A DNA stretch of 64,000 nucleotides from Pseudomonas helleri (GTDB taxonomy: Bacteria; Pseudomonadota; Gammaproteobacteria; Pseudomonadales; Pseudomonadaceae). Under the pieces are notes generated by a model, which was not told the origin of the DNA, did not search any database, and was given only the letters and a program-made list of their open reading frames with translations. The translations under genes and the position numbers were made by a program. Where the stretch lies: contig NZ_WIWC01000004.1 in NCBI RefSeq assembly GCF_009600315.1, forward strand, positions 1-64,000, written 5' to 3'. Within the stretch, counting starts at the first letter, position 1; each line of letters opens with the position of its first letter. Shown here one piece after another: positions 18,003-29,461 of the stretch.

Positions 18003-19067
18003 ATGTTTCGACCCAAGCTGTTGTTTACCAGCCTTGCCGCTATCGCTTTGGCGGCCTGCTCGCCACAAGATCCGCAAGCCGTCACCTCGGCCGCTATCGC
18101 CAAGCAGGTGATTCTGCCCACGTACAGCCGCTGGGTTGAAGCTGACCGGCAACTGGCCGTCAGCGCGCTGGCGTATTGCGAAGGCAAGGAAACCCTCGAA
18201 ACCGCACGGGCCGACTTCCTGCACGCGCAAAAAGCCTGGGCCGAGCTGCAACCTTTGCTGATCGGGCCATTGGCCGAGGGCAATCGTTCGTGGCAAGTGC
18301 AGTTCTGGCCGGACAAAAAGAATCTGGTCGGCCGTCAGGTGGAGCAACTGGTAATTGCCCAGCCGCAAATCGATGCCGCAGCACTGGCCAAGTCCAGCGT
18401 CGTGGTGCAAGGCTTGTCAGCCTACGAATACATTCTGTTCGACAGCAACATCGATCTGGCTGACGCGGCCCAAAAAGCCCGCTATTGCCCACTGCTGACC
18501 GCCATTGGCGAGCGTCAGAAACAACTGGCCGAAGAAATTCTGGCGAGCTGGAACAGCACCGACGGCATGCTCGCGCAGATGAGCAAGTTCCCGAACCAGC
18601 GCTATGCCGATTCCCACGAAGCCATTGCCGATTTGCTGCGCGTTCAGGTCACGGCACTGGACACCCTGAAAAAGAAACTCGGCACGCCGATGGGCCGCCA
18701 GAGCAAGGGCATCGCCCAACCGCTGCAGGCTGAGGCATGGCGCAGCCAGTCTTCATTGCAAAGTCTGGTAGCCAGCCTCTCGGCCGCTCAGACCGTTTGG
18801 GTCGGTGTCGACAATAAGGGCTTGCGCGGTTTGCTGCCGTCCGATCAAAAGCCTTTGGCCGACAAGATTGACGCTGCGTACGCTGCATCGCTCAAGCTGT
18901 TCAATGATAACCAGCGCACACTCAGCGAACTGCTGGCTGACGAGGCTGGCCGTGCCCAACTGGACGCGATCTACGACAGCCTGAACGTCGTCCACCGTCT
19001 GCATGAAGGTGAGCTGGCCAAAGCACTGGGCATCCAGCTGGGCTTTAACGCCAACGACGGCGACTGA
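18003..19067 (+). CDS. Imelysin-family lipoprotein
   Basis: A 354-residue lipoprotein with lipobox LAAC and Cys19. The mature part follows the imelysin plan: an early segment LPTYSRWVEADRQLA, then QGLSAYEYILFD where icmP-type proteins have GxHxxE, and ANDGD at the end. The HxxE pair is replaced by Y-E in AYEYILF, as in many second imelysins. Any metal site therefore differs from that of the upstream IcmP-like protein. The gene lies between the di-heme protein (27-bp gap) and the DUF1513 protein (13-bp gap), clearly one operon. A role in periplasmic iron handling is inferred. Confidence 0.87.
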   Translation: MFRPKLLFTSLAAIALAACSPQDPQAVTSAAIAKQVILPTYSRWVEADRQLAVSALAYCEGKETLETARADFLHAQKAWAELQPLLIGPLAEGNRSWQVQFWPDKKNLVGRQVEQLVIAQPQIDAAALAKSSVVVQGLSAYEYILFDSNIDLADAAQKARYCPLLTAIGERQKQLAEEILASWNSTDGMLAQMSKFPNQRYADSHEAIADLLRVQVTALDTLKKKLGTPMGRQSKGIAQPLQAEAWRSQSSLQSLVASLSAAQTVWVGVDNKGLRGLLPSDQKPLADKIDAAYAASLKLFNDNQRTLSELLADEAGRAQLDAIYDSLNVVHRLHEGELAKALGIQLGFNANDGD

Positions 19068-19080
19068 TGAAGAGGGTTCG

Positions 19081-20178
19081 ATGATGCGCAGGCAAGCACT
19101 CAAGCTAGGCAGTTTACTGCTAAGCGCTGTCACCTTGGGTGGCTGGTCGCTGTTCCGGCAAAAAGGCCAGAGCCCATTACTGCTCAGTGCCCGTGACGAT
19201 GTTGACGGCAATCACTTTGCCGTCGGCTATCGCCTGGACGGCACTCAAGTCTTCAGCACACAGGTCGGCCAGCGCTGCCATGACATCATTAACCACCCAA
19301 CCTTGCCTATTGCGTTGTTTGTGGCGCGGCGCCCTGGCACCGAAAGCTACCTGATCAGCCTGGCTGACGGGCAACTGTTGCAAACAGTGAGCTCGCAGCC
19401 CAATCGTCATTTTTATGGTCACGCTGTGGTCCACAAGGATGGCGAGTGGCTGTACGCAACGGAAAACGACACCACGGATCCAGGTCGAGGTTTGCTCGGG
19501 GTTTACCGCTTTGAAGGCGAACGCCTGACCCATAGCGGCGAGATTTCGACTCACGGTGTTGGCCCGCATCAAGTGTCGTGGATGCCCGACGGTGAAACAC
19601 TGGTGGTTGCCAATGGTGGAATTCGCACCGAGGCCGAAAGTCGCGTCGAGATGAATCTGAACGCGATGGAGCCCAGTCTGGTGCTGATGCAACGCGATGG
19701 CACCCTGCTGAGCAAAGAGACGCTGAGTCAACAAATGAACAGCGTGCGTCATTTGGGGATCGCCCATGACGGCACCATCGTCGCCTGTCAGCAATTTATG
19801 GGGGACGCTCAGACGTTATCGGAATTGTTGGCGATCAAACGGCCGGGCAAAGCGTTTGAGCCGTTTCCAGTGAAGGAAGAACAGCTCCGTGCCATGGGCC
19901 ACTACACAGCCAGTGTGGCGGTGCACAGTGACTTACGGTTAGTCGCCTTGACGGCACCGCGGGGTAATCGTTTTTTTGTCTGGGACCTGGACAACAGCGA
20001 TTTGCGCCTCGACGCCCCTCTACCCGACTGCGCAGGGGTAGCCGCGGTAAAAGATGGTTTTGTCGTCACATCCGGCCAGGGGCGTTGCCGTTTCTATGAT
20101 TGCCGCCAAAGCACGCTGACTGCCAAGCCATTGGACTTGCCATCAGGGTTGTGGGACAACCACTTGCATGTGATGTGA
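19081..20178 (+). CDS. DUF1513 protein, Tat-like signal, beta-propeller-like
   Basis: The start is the first ATG of ATGATG at 19081, giving 365 residues. The N-terminus MMRRQALKLGSLLLSA has the twin-arginine look of a Tat signal, so the protein is probably exported folded to the periplasm. The body has repeated blade-like segments (FYGHAVVHKDGEWLYATEND; HQVSWMPDGETLVVANGG; HLGIAHDGTIVACQQFMGD), suggesting a seven-bladed propeller. It closes the di-heme/imelysin operon. This family's molecular activity is not established to my knowledge; the gene set points to iron acquisition. Confidence 0.85.
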   Translation: MMRRQALKLGSLLLSAVTLGGWSLFRQKGQSPLLLSARDDVDGNHFAVGYRLDGTQVFSTQVGQRCHDIINHPTLPIALFVARRPGTESYLISLADGQLLQTVSSQPNRHFYGHAVVHKDGEWLYATENDTTDPGRGLLGVYRFEGERLTHSGEISTHGVGPHQVSWMPDGETLVVANGGIRTEAESRVEMNLNAMEPSLVLMQRDGTLLSKETLSQQMNSVRHLGIAHDGTIVACQQFMGDAQTLSELLAIKRPGKAFEPFPVKEEQLRAMGHYTASVAVHSDLRLVALTAPRGNRFFVWDLDNSDLRLDAPLPDCAGVAAVKDGFVVTSGQGRCRFYDCRQSTLTAKPLDLPSGLWDNHLHVM

Positions 20179-20193
20179 AGGACCACTGTGGCT

Positions 20194-20229
20194 GCTGGCG
20201 ATGACGTCGCAAAACGCTTCATCGCCAGC
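20194..20229. terminator. Hairpin between convergent genes
   Basis: The inverted repeat GCTGGCGATGA-N14-TCATCGCCAGC lies between the DUF1513 gene (plus) and the small exported-protein gene (minus). No T run follows, so it could end transcription weakly or simply protect mRNA ends. Confidence 0.5.
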
Positions 20230-20245
20230 AACGATAACGCGGTGG

Positions 20246-20470
20246 CTAGCCCTGCCCTTTTAAGCCTTGGGCCATTCCAAACATAAACAGCAGCAGGTCA
20301 TGATCCGGCTGTGCCGCCTCGGTGACTTTCATGACGCGCGGCAAAGGGCAATTAGCACTGTTAGGCCCGCTAATCACCTGCATCACTGGCTGTTCCCATG
20401 CGGCCAGGGCCACGGAGGCAACAGCCAGGGCCACCAGCAAAAACAAACCTCGTGCTATTTCTCTCTTCAT
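20246..20470 (-). CDS. Small exported protein in the inaA operon
   Basis: A 74-residue protein from ATG 20470, overlapping the inaA stop by one base (TGATG); a GTG lies one codon earlier. A signal peptide is clear (MKREIARGLFLLVALAVASVALA). The mature part is about 50 residues with one Cys (NCPLP) and a hydrophobic Met/Phe-rich stretch near the end (LLLFMFGMAQGL). I do not recognise a named family. Translational coupling to the InaA-type kinase, and that gene's position after ColRS, suggests an envelope-related job in the same response. Confidence 0.7.
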   Translation of the reverse strand: MKREIARGLFLLVALAVASVALAAWEQPVMQVISGPNSANCPLPRVMKVTEAAQPDHDLLLFMFGMAQGLKGQG

Positions 20471-21186
20471 CACCGTAAACCTTTGATGGCGCTACCAAAC
20501 ACCTTTTCATAAAAGTAGTTCAGTTTTTTCCAATCATCGGCATTCCACGACGAATGGCGCCGAAGCTGTTTCATATCGTGCGCCGCGGCCTTGTGCGCAG
20601 TGAGCCGCTGACGACACTTTTCAAGGTCAAGCAATGCAACTTCGACCACGGCGCTGTCGTCGGTCCCGGTAACCCGTACAAACACATGCTTGGCATACAG
20701 GCAGCTGTGCTGCCAACGTCCCAGATGCATGCGTGCAAGGTTGCGGGCTATGGTTTCCAGCACCCGGTCATGCACCGCTTCGCCATGCCGTTGGCGCTCA
20801 CCGGCGGCGTACCAATTGTCTATTTCGATAAACCCGTCCAGGGCGGCGGTCACCAAGAGTGCACGCCATTGTTTGTCTGCACCTTGTTGGGCTGCGCAAT
20901 AAACCAACTCGGGAACGCCAACCGACAGGTCAGACAGGGCCAGCAATGCATCGCGCTCACGTAATACCGTTGGGCGCCCCAGCGGGTAACGCCAGCTACG
21001 GTAGGTATGCCCGACCTGACGCTTGACGTACAGCAGGCGCCCACCGGGTTCGTGAATCCGTTGCACACCGCTCTCGCCGCCGCGCCGCTGATTCGGTTCC
21101 TCGACCCACTCGCCTTGCTGCTGCCAATAGAATTCAAAGCGATCTTCGGTCGCAGCCTCGGATGGCGATACTGAATCAGCGGTCAT
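20470..21186 (-). CDS. inaA: InaA-family lipopolysaccharide kinase-like protein
   Basis: I start at ATG 21186, behind AAGAGG, giving 238 residues; an upstream frame start would add 25 residues without a good ribosome site. The protein resembles the Kdo/WaaP kinase group: VKRQVGHTYRSWRYPLGRPT near the nucleotide site, the helix NLARMHLGRWQHSCLYAKHVFV in place of the catalytic loop, and VALLDLEKCRQRL with the Asp expected for metal binding. In P. putida the homologous gene beside colRS (warA/inaA) belongs to the ColR regulon. Here it lies 292 bp after colS on the same strand, with a weak ColR-like site between. It probably modifies the LPS core or affects the outer membrane; the substrate cannot be read from the sequence. 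Confidence 0.85.
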   Translation of the reverse strand: MTADSVSPSEAATEDRFEFYWQQQGEWVEEPNQRRGGESGVQRIHEPGGRLLYVKRQVGHTYRSWRYPLGRPTVLRERDALLALSDLSVGVPELVYCAAQQGADKQWRALLVTAALDGFIEIDNWYAAGERQRHGEAVHDRVLETIARNLARMHLGRWQHSCLYAKHVFVRVTGTDDSAVVEVALLDLEKCRQRLTAHKAAAHDMKQLRRHSSWNADDWKKLNYFYEKVFGSAIKGLR

Positions 21187-21478
21187 TGATTGCCTCTTGC
21201 TTAATACGTAAACCCGCGCGAACCAGCGTTGACGCTTTAGACCGTCATGATGTTTAGCCAAGTCTTCGTTCGCGTAGTGCGGGTCGTACTTTCAGAAAAT
21301 TTAAGTTTGATTGTTGAGTTCACAATGACTCTCCTGAAGCGTCTAGCCACCACTTTAATCAGGAGAACGTGCTTAACAGGTCATTACAAAGTGAAAATTA
21401 TGTGCCTTTGCCTGGCAAACCTTGCAGGGTTGTACAGAGCCCAAATACTGGCTATGGGCCACTTAGCTGTACGCATCT
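21187..21478. other. Gap between inaA and colS with a weak ColR-like site
   Basis: This 292-bp stretch has no supported gene. On the minus strand, 21406-21391 reads GGCACATAATTTTCAC. It keeps the AC-N2 and TTTTCAC parts of the ColR box I recall but misses several positions. It would place a ColR-responsive promoter about 200 bp ahead of inaA. Confidence 0.4.
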
Positions 21479-22745
21479 TTAGTCTTCAGGGTTCAACTCA
21501 ACATGGAAACGGCAGCCGTTAGGCTCCATGGTCGTCAGCGTCACACGCCACCCCTGGCTGTCACAAATCCGTTGCACCAGCGAGAGCCCCAGTCCCAGGC
21601 CTTCGCCCCGTTTTTCGCTGCCACGGACAAAGGGCTGAAACATGGCCTGGCGTTTCTCTTCGGGAATGCCCACGCCGCTGTCTTCCACCACAAAACCCGT
21701 GGACTCCAGGCTCAAACGGATAAAACCGGTGTCGGTGTAGTGCAATGCATTACGCAGCAGGTTGCCCATCACGGCGTGTAGAAAGGTCGCGTTGTAACGC
21801 GTATCTGACGGGTTGCCTGGATCGTAAATGAGCTCCAGACCTTTGGCTTCGATAGGCCCCCGCCACAAACTGATCAGCCCTTCAGCCACAGTGGTCAGTG
21901 TCACCGTCGGCGAAATGTTGGCATCTTCGTGTTGCGCGCGAGCCAACATCAGGAAGGTTTGAACCAGTTCCCGCATTTCCTCACAGGCGCGTGAAATTCG
22001 CTCGACCTGTGCTCGACTGCGCTGATCCAACGAAGGGTTTTCAAGCAGTAGCTCGCAGGAACTGGCCAGCACCATCAGAGGCGTGCGCAGTTCATGACTG
22101 ACATCACTGGTAAACAAACGCTCGCGTGTCAGGGTGTCACGCAGCCGCCCCAAGGTGGCGTCGAATGCCACGGCCAGTTCGCCGACTTCATCGGCGGCAT
22201 AATCCGGCGCCAAAGGTGGCGCCAGGCCCAGCAACTGCTCGCGATGACGCACCTGTCGCGCCAGCCGCACCACTGGCGCCATCACCCGACGTGCCAACAC
22301 CCAGCCGAGGAAGACCGCCAACGCGAGTGCCAGTACAAAGCCAACGACCACCACGGCAAATAGAACACGCTCACGCTCTTCAAAATCACTTTGATCTTGC
22401 AGCAATACGTAGCGGCGCCCGTCGACGACTTCAACCATCGCGTGGTACGACAGTTGATCACGAAAGACCTCATGAAACCCCGGATCGAGATGGCGCAGGT
22501 CTTTGGGCAGCGCAAAATCACCGCGCCCGCCGCTGTAATAAAACAGCTGATCGGGCTCCGGACGATGGTTCCAGTCAGCGACGTTATCCATCAGCAGCAA
22601 GCGCTGAAGGTCACCGCCCAAGCCAGCAGAAATGAGTTTTTCTTCGACCAGGTGAACCGTAGCAACAATGCCCATGGCGAACGTACCCGCCACCAGAGCG
22701 CTCATCAGCGCAAAAGCGATGATGATCCGCTGGGCAAGGCTTTGC

Positions 22746-22756
<11 letters not shown>
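21479..22756 (-). CDS. colS: Sensor histidine kinase ColS
   Basis: A 425-residue sensor starting at ATG 22756, overlapping the colR stop by 11 bp. It has two membrane helices (about 10-34 and 131-153), a short periplasmic loop between them, a HAMP-like linker, the phospho-acceptor box SDVSHELRTPL, and ATPase boxes (NLLRNAL, DSGVGIP, GLGLGLSL). The periplasmic loop keeps residues I recall as metal-sensing in P. putida ColS: His35, Glu38, His95, Glu96, His105 and the ExxE pair Glu126/Glu129. ColS responds to excess Zn, Fe(III) and other metals and passes phosphate to ColR. Gene order colR-colS-inaA matches other pseudomonads. Confidence 0.92.
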
Positions 22757-23429
<673 letters not shown>

Positions 23430-23544
23430 GGGCACTTCTCCGTACGCAGTTACCGCCATGTTGGCTCGCGCAGCTTAAGTCCTGGCACCGCACAGAGCCA
23501 GCGCTCTGGGGCATTTATGCGGTTTAGTTAGCTGTAGGGCGCTT

Positions 23545-23560
23545 ATGACATTTTTTTTAC
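23545..23560 (+). promoter_or_regulatory. Candidate ColR box upstream of the LtaS-like gene
   Basis: ATGACATTTTTTTTAC fits 14 of 16 positions of the ColR consensus as I remember it (YYNASNNYTTTTTCAC). It lies 71 bp before the ATG at 23631 in the colR/LtaS-like intergenic region. Confidence 0.6.
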
Positions 23561-23630
23561 CAACGGTTCACAACCCCCCTACAGTGGCGCCCGCACACTT
23601 ACGCACCCCAGGGTTTAAGGAAAAACACAC

Positions 23631-25580
23631 ATGCGTCTGCTGTACTCCGCGCCTATGCGCTATCTGCTTTTGTTGACCGGTTGCTGGCTAGCGACCTTTT
23701 TAATCACCCGAGGCGTTCTACTGGTCACTCACCTTGGCGAGGCGGGCAATCATTGGCTGCCTGTGTTTGGCATTGGCCTGCTCTACGACGTGGGCTTTTT
23801 GACCTATGCCGCTTTGCCCCTGGGTCTGTATTTGCTGCTTTGTCCGCCGGCCCTATGGCGCCGTCGTGGGCATCAGTGGTTCCTGCAAGGCCTGCTGACC
23901 GTCAGCCTGTTTGCGATGCTATTCACTGCGGTGGCGGAATGGCTGTTCTGGGATGAATTCGGCGTGCGCTTCAACTTTATCGCCGTGGATTATTTGGTTT
24001 ACTCCGATGAAGTCCTGAATAACGTCATGGAGTCCTACCCGATTGGTCTGCTGCTGAGCGCCATTGGCATCGTTGCCATCCTTCTGAGCGCTGCGTTGCG
24101 CAAGCCATTCACTGCGGCGATCAATGCACCGCTACCGACCCTTCGCGGACGTGCCGCCTCCTTTGCTGGCTTGTTGCTGGTGGCCGGGCTTAGTCTACAA
24201 CTGCTTGATCAGGATGCCCCGCGCGGCCAGGGCGGCAACGCCTATCAGCATGAACTGGCCAGCAACGGCCCGTACCAGTTCTTTGCGGCCTTCCGTAATA
24301 ACGAGCTCGATTACCAGCAGTTCTACACCAGCCTGCCCACCGAGGTAGTGGCCCCCCAATTGCGCCGCGAATTGACGGAGCCCAACGCTACATTTGTCGG
24401 CAAGGACCCGCTGGATATCCGTCGCAATATCGACAACCCCGGCACTGCGCGCCAGCCCAATATTGTGCTGGTCACCATTGAAAGCCTGAGCGCCAAATAT
24501 TTGGGCAGCAATGGCGATGGCCGCAACCTGACACCCAACCTTGATCAGTTGCGTAAAGAGAGCCTGTACTTCAATAACTTCTATGCCACCGGCACCCGCA
24601 CGGACCGCGGACTGGAGGCGATTACTCTGGCTATCCCGCCAACACCGGGGCGCTCTATCGTGAAACGCATCGGTCGTGAAAGCGGCTTTGCCAGCCTTGG
24701 CCAGCAATTGAATGCGGTCGGTTATGACAGCGTATTTGTATACGGTGGCCGTGGTTACTTCGACAACATGAATGCTTTCTTCAGTGGTAATGGCTATCGC
24801 GTTGTCGACCAAAGCAGCGTGAATGAAGCCGACATCCACTTCAAAAACGCATGGGGCATGGCAGACGAAGACCTGTACCGTGAAACCCTGAAACTGGCCG
24901 ATACAGACTATGCCCAGCAGAAGCCGTTTTTGCTGCAATTGATGACCACATCGAACCATCGTCCTTATACCTATCCTGAAGGTCGAATCGACATCAAATC
25001 GGGTAATGGTCGCGATGGAGCGGTGAAATACACCGACTACGCCATCGGCCAATTCCTCGAAAATGCACGGAAGAAGCCTTGGTTTGACAACACGATCTTT
25101 GTCTTCGTGGCTGATCACACGGCGGGCAGTGCGGGCAAAGAAGACTTGCCGATCAGCAACTATCAAATCCCGTTGTTCATTTATGCGCCAAAGCTGATTG
25201 AAGCACGCGAGAACGCGCAACTGGCCAGCCAGATCGACCTTGCACCCACCCTGCTCGGCTTGTTGAACATGGATTACCAGTCGACATTCTTTGGTCGTAA
25301 CGTGTTGCAGGACAATCCGCTGGCACCGCGCGTGGTGGTGGGCAACTACCAGCACCTGGGACTGTTCGATGGCAAGGATTTGGCGATATTGAGCCCGCGC
25401 CAGGGGCTACGTCGTCATGATGAAGCGCTGACAGCCAGTGTTGAATCTCGCGTGCCCGCGACCGATCCGTTGATTGAACGGGCTATCACTTACTATCAAG
25501 CCGCCAGCTATGGCTATAAACAGCAGTTGCTGAGCTGGAAGCCGGAGCAGAAGTTGCCGGTGCAGGTTTCAGAGCACTGA
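23631..25580 (+). CDS. LtaS/OpgB-like sulfatase-fold transferase, membrane-bound
   Basis: A 649-residue inner-membrane protein. About five hydrophobic segments fill residues 8-190, followed by a large extracytoplasmic sulfatase-fold domain. Metal and catalytic features are visible: NIVLVTIESLSAKYLG with Glu284, a Thr in GTRTDRG (Thr324, the probable nucleophile), a VADHTAG Asp-His site, and SNYQIPLFIYAP. This is the plan of LtaS and OpgB enzymes, which move phosphoglycerol from phosphatidylglycerol to a glycan or polymer and release diacylglycerol. Phosphoethanolamine transfer is an alternative. RBS AAGGA lies eight bases upstream. Divergence from colR and a strong ColR-like box suggest induction under metal or envelope stress. 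The acceptor is unknown. Confidence 0.85.
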   Translation: MRLLYSAPMRYLLLLTGCWLATFLITRGVLLVTHLGEAGNHWLPVFGIGLLYDVGFLTYAALPLGLYLLLCPPALWRRRGHQWFLQGLLTVSLFAMLFTAVAEWLFWDEFGVRFNFIAVDYLVYSDEVLNNVMESYPIGLLLSAIGIVAILLSAALRKPFTAAINAPLPTLRGRAASFAGLLLVAGLSLQLLDQDAPRGQGGNAYQHELASNGPYQFFAAFRNNELDYQQFYTSLPTEVVAPQLRRELTEPNATFVGKDPLDIRRNIDNPGTARQPNIVLVTIESLSAKYLGSNGDGRNLTPNLDQLRKESLYFNNFYATGTRTDRGLEAITLAIPPTPGRSIVKRIGRESGFASLGQQLNAVGYDSVFVYGGRGYFDNMNAFFSGNGYRVVDQSSVNEADIHFKNAWGMADEDLYRETLKLADTDYAQQKPFLLQLMTTSNHRPYTYPEGRIDIKSGNGRDGAVKYTDYAIGQFLENARKKPWFDNTIFVFVADHTAGSAGKEDLPISNYQIPLFIYAPKLIEARENAQLASQIDLAPTLLGLLNMDYQSTFFGRNVLQDNPLAPRVVVGNYQHLGLFDGKDLAILSPRQGLRRHDEALTASVESRVPATDPLIERAITYYQAASYGYKQQLLSWKPEQKLPVQVSEH

Positions 25581-25591
25581 TTGACCCGCCC

Positions 25592-25732
25592 CCCTCACCC
25601 CAGCCCTCTCCCAAAGGGAGAGGGAGCCGATTGGGGGATATTTGAGCCGCGATACATTCAGATGATCGTGCGTTGAATCCAGCATCGACGCGGTCCAGTC
25701 CCCTCTCCCTCCGGGAGAGGGCTAGGGTGAGG
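25592..25732. repeat. REPIN-like palindromic repeat, copy 1
   Basis: Two outward arms (CCTCACCCCAGCCCTCTCCC and GGGAGAGGGCTAGGGTGAGG) flank about 100 bp, and each arm carries its own CCCTCTCCC-type hairpin. The second copy is at 42363-42472 with nearly identical arms and an unrelated middle. Both copies lie between convergent genes. Confidence 0.8.
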
Positions 25733-25751
25733 AGCTTTTAACCACACCCAC

Positions 25752-25787
25752 AAAAAAGCCCCGCCTGATTACTGAGGCGGGGCTTTT
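25752..25787. terminator. Bidirectional terminator at the 3' end of groEL
   Basis: The stem AAGCCCCGCC-N10-GGCGGGGCTT, with A6 on the left and T4 on the right, serves groEL (minus) and could also stop transcripts from the LtaS-like gene. Confidence 0.85.
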
Positions 25788-25808
25788 GCGTATCAGGGTA
25801 AGGCTGGC

Positions 25809-27464
<1,656 letters not shown>

Positions 27465-27501
27465 TTAAATACTTTGTAGTAACGGGAAAAGGAGCGGGAA
27501 A

Positions 27502-27795
27502 TCAGCCTTCGATTACAGCGAGAATCTCGTTCTCAGCCATCACCAACAGGTCTTCGCCGTCGACTTTCACAGTGTTGCTGCCGGAGTAAGGGCCGAACAC
27601 AACCTTGTCACCCACTTTAACGGCCAGTGCACGCACTTCACCGTTGTCCAGAACGCGACCGGTACCAACGGCGATCACTTCACCGCTGTTAGCTTTTTCA
27701 GCAGCAGAACCCGGCAGAACGATACCGCCAGCGGTTTTCTTTTCTTCTTCGCTGCGACGGATTACGACGCGGTCATGCAGAGGACGAAGCTTCAT
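27502..27795 (-). CDS. groS: Co-chaperonin GroES (10 kDa)
   Basis: A 97-residue protein starting [14 protein letters not shown]. It carries the mobile-loop region [14 protein letters not shown], which docks on GroEL, and ends with [12 protein letters not shown]. Seven copies cap the GroEL ring. RBS TAGGAGAG precedes the ATG. A probable sigma-32 promoter lies about 130-160 bp upstream, fitting heat-shock control of the groESL operon. Confidence 0.99.
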   Translation of the reverse strand: MKLRPLHDRVVIRRSEEEKKTAGGIVLPGSAAEKANSGEVIAVGTGRVLDNGEVRALAVKVGDKVVFGPYSGSNTVKVDGEDLLVMAENEILAVIEG

Positions 27796-27925
27796 TGTCG
27801 ATCTCTCCTAATTGAGGTGTTCATCGGCCGATGTCAATACCGGCTGGGTTTACAAGTCCGGAAATGCCGGGTGCCATTCGCTTATAGAGATTCGCTGTTA
27901 TCAGCGAAACCCTGCGTTGTCCGTT

Positions 27926-27953
27926 ACATAAGGGCGTATCAACTGATTACAAG
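27926..27953 (-). promoter_or_regulatory. Candidate sigma-32 heat-shock promoter of groESL
   Basis: On the minus strand CTTGTAA, 12 bases, then CCCTTATGT resembles the sigma-32 pattern CTTGAAA-N11-15-CCCCATNT. It reads toward groES with a leader of about 125 nt. Confidence 0.55.
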
Positions 27954-27995
27954 AGCGCGGTCGCTAAAATTTTTAAAACGCTGCGCCCTGAAAAC

Positions 27996-28021
27996 AAACA
28001 CGGCACCCGAGGTGCCGTGTT
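27996..28021 (-). terminator. Terminator-like hairpin after fxsA
   Basis: The perfect stem AACACGGCACC-N4-GGTGCCGTGTT lies just past the fxsA stop, with a T-rich tail (TTTGTTTT) on the minus strand. Confidence 0.7.
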
Positions 28022-28036
28022 GAAATCGCCGAAAGG

Positions 28037-28510
28037 TTACTTGTCGCGATGTTCGAATTCGCCTTCGATCACGTTCGGCTCACGGCCCAGCGGCTTGTGG
28101 GTACCCGGTCGAACCACCGGATCGAACTCATCGGCAAATGCGCGCTGACGAAGCGCCTGCTCTTCGGCGCGCTTACGCAGGCGGTACACCAGAAAACGAC
28201 GCACCGGCGGGAACAGCAACAGCAGGCCAGCCACATCACTGATAAAGCCCGGCAGTACCAACAGGCCGCCACCCAAGGCCAGCATCAGGCCTTCGAGCAT
28301 TTGCTGGGCCGGCAACTCGCCGCGATTCAAGCTTTCTCGGGCCTTCAGTGCAGTCGCCAAACCGGCAACGCGAACGACCAGAACACCCAGCATGGAGCCA
28401 GCAATGATCAGCAGCAACGCAGGGAAAAACCCGATAGCGGTGCTGACCTTGAAAAAGACGTACAGCTCTAGCACGGGAAACAACAGAAAGAGCAATAGAA
28501 AAGCGCGCAT
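28037..28510 (-). CDS. fxsA: FxsA membrane protein
   Basis: The start is ATG 28510 behind GAGAGGA, giving 157 residues. Hydrophobic segments (about 3-20, 24-45 and 70-97) match the FxsA family: FLLLFLLFPVLELYVFFKV at the N-terminus, then GSMLGVLVVR and a conserved ALGGGLLVLPGFISDVAG. The soluble tail is charged. FxsA was named for suppressing F-exclusion of phage T7 when overproduced in E. coli; its normal role is not clear. It lies directly upstream of groES on the same strand, as in P. aeruginosa, but the hairpin between them suggests separate transcripts. Confidence 0.93.
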   Translation of the reverse strand: MRAFLLLFLLFPVLELYVFFKVSTAIGFFPALLLIIAGSMLGVLVVRVAGLATALKARESLNRGELPAQQMLEGLMLALGGGLLVLPGFISDVAGLLLLFPPVRRFLVYRLRKRAEEQALRQRAFADEFDPVVRPGTHKPLGREPNVIEGEFEHRDK

Positions 28511-28575
28511 CAAATGATTCCTCTCCGGAAGAATATCTTCCAACCCAGCTTAGATGACGGCGCGCCTCTCTGAAT

Positions 28576-29307
28576 TCAAGTCCAGGCCGTCTGTTTTTTT
28601 GGCCACTCACTGGCGCGCGCCAAGAGAACCAAGGCTTCACGCACCTGTGTCGAAGTGTTGCAAGGCTCCGGGAAGCCCAACCAGTAAAGCGCATCACCGA
28701 TGCGCAAATGCATGCCTTCGCTGTCGATACCCACCATCTGCGCAGGCGTAGTCTTCGGCAAACCGGCCAGTTTCACATAGTGAGCAATGGCGTTGGCGTG
28801 ATCGCTGTTCATGTGATCAATCATGCGGACTTCGACTGGCCCGGCAAAGGGGTTGGCCAGCGTGATGTTATCCAGCCAGTGAATGGCGCCAAAACCCCCG
28901 ATATAACGATGACGAACCGGGTTAAGCACCCAGAAATCGAAATTGTGAGCCGTGTCATAGCTGCGCGCTTCGGGGAAGTAACGGTAATAGCGTTCGGCAG
29001 CGGCTTCAATGACGTCAGGGTCAGTCAGTTGTTCAGCTTCGGCCAGGTACGTCAATCGACCTACAGCCTGAACATCTTCGGCCCCGCGCTCACCCACCAT
29101 TAATGAGCACTTGGGGTCTTTAAGCAGGTTGTGGGTGTGCTGAGCGATACGGCTGATCAGTATCAGCGGTCGTCCTTGCTCATCCAGACAATAAGGTACA
29201 ACGGACCCAAATGGAAAACCCGGCATCGCCTTGGAGAGCGTGGACAAGGATCCACGGTATTCCTTGAGCAGTAATTCTCGGGCATGCTTGGTGGCTTCAA
29301 CGCTCAA
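28576..29307 (-). CDS. HugZ-like pyridoxamine-phosphate-oxidase-fold protein with DUF2470
   Basis: A 243-residue cytoplasmic protein starting at TTG 29307, behind AAGGAG. The N-terminal two-thirds have the split-barrel FMN-binding-type fold (FPFGSVVPYCLDEQGRPLILIS; DPKCSLMVGE; RHRYIGGFGAIHWL). The C-terminal third (MIDHMNSDHANAIAHYVK) is a DUF2470 domain. HugZ-type members bind heme and can open the ring. Others act as general flavin or heme-handling proteins. No iron or heme gene is adjacent, so the precise job is open. It stands alone on the minus strand, divergent from an SDR gene. Confidence 0.82.
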   Translation of the reverse strand: MSVEATKHARELLLKEYRGSLSTLSKAMPGFPFGSVVPYCLDEQGRPLILISRIAQHTHNLLKDPKCSLMVGERGAEDVQAVGRLTYLAEAEQLTDPDVIEAAAERYYRYFPEARSYDTAHNFDFWVLNPVRHRYIGGFGAIHWLDNITLANPFAGPVEVRMIDHMNSDHANAIAHYVKLAGLPKTTPAQMVGIDSEGMHLRIGDALYWLGFPEPCNTSTQVREALVLLARASEWPKKQTAWT

Positions 29308-29461
29308 CTTATGACTCCTTATAAAAAATCCGTCGCAAACGGACGAGTTCAGGGCTAGCCGTCAACCCGCACTCAGGGCTATGTCTGATAGGCGAACCGC
29401 GCAGGCGGCGCAGATCCATAGCCTATAAGGTCTCACTTCTGAATGGCTGCTGAGGGTTCCC

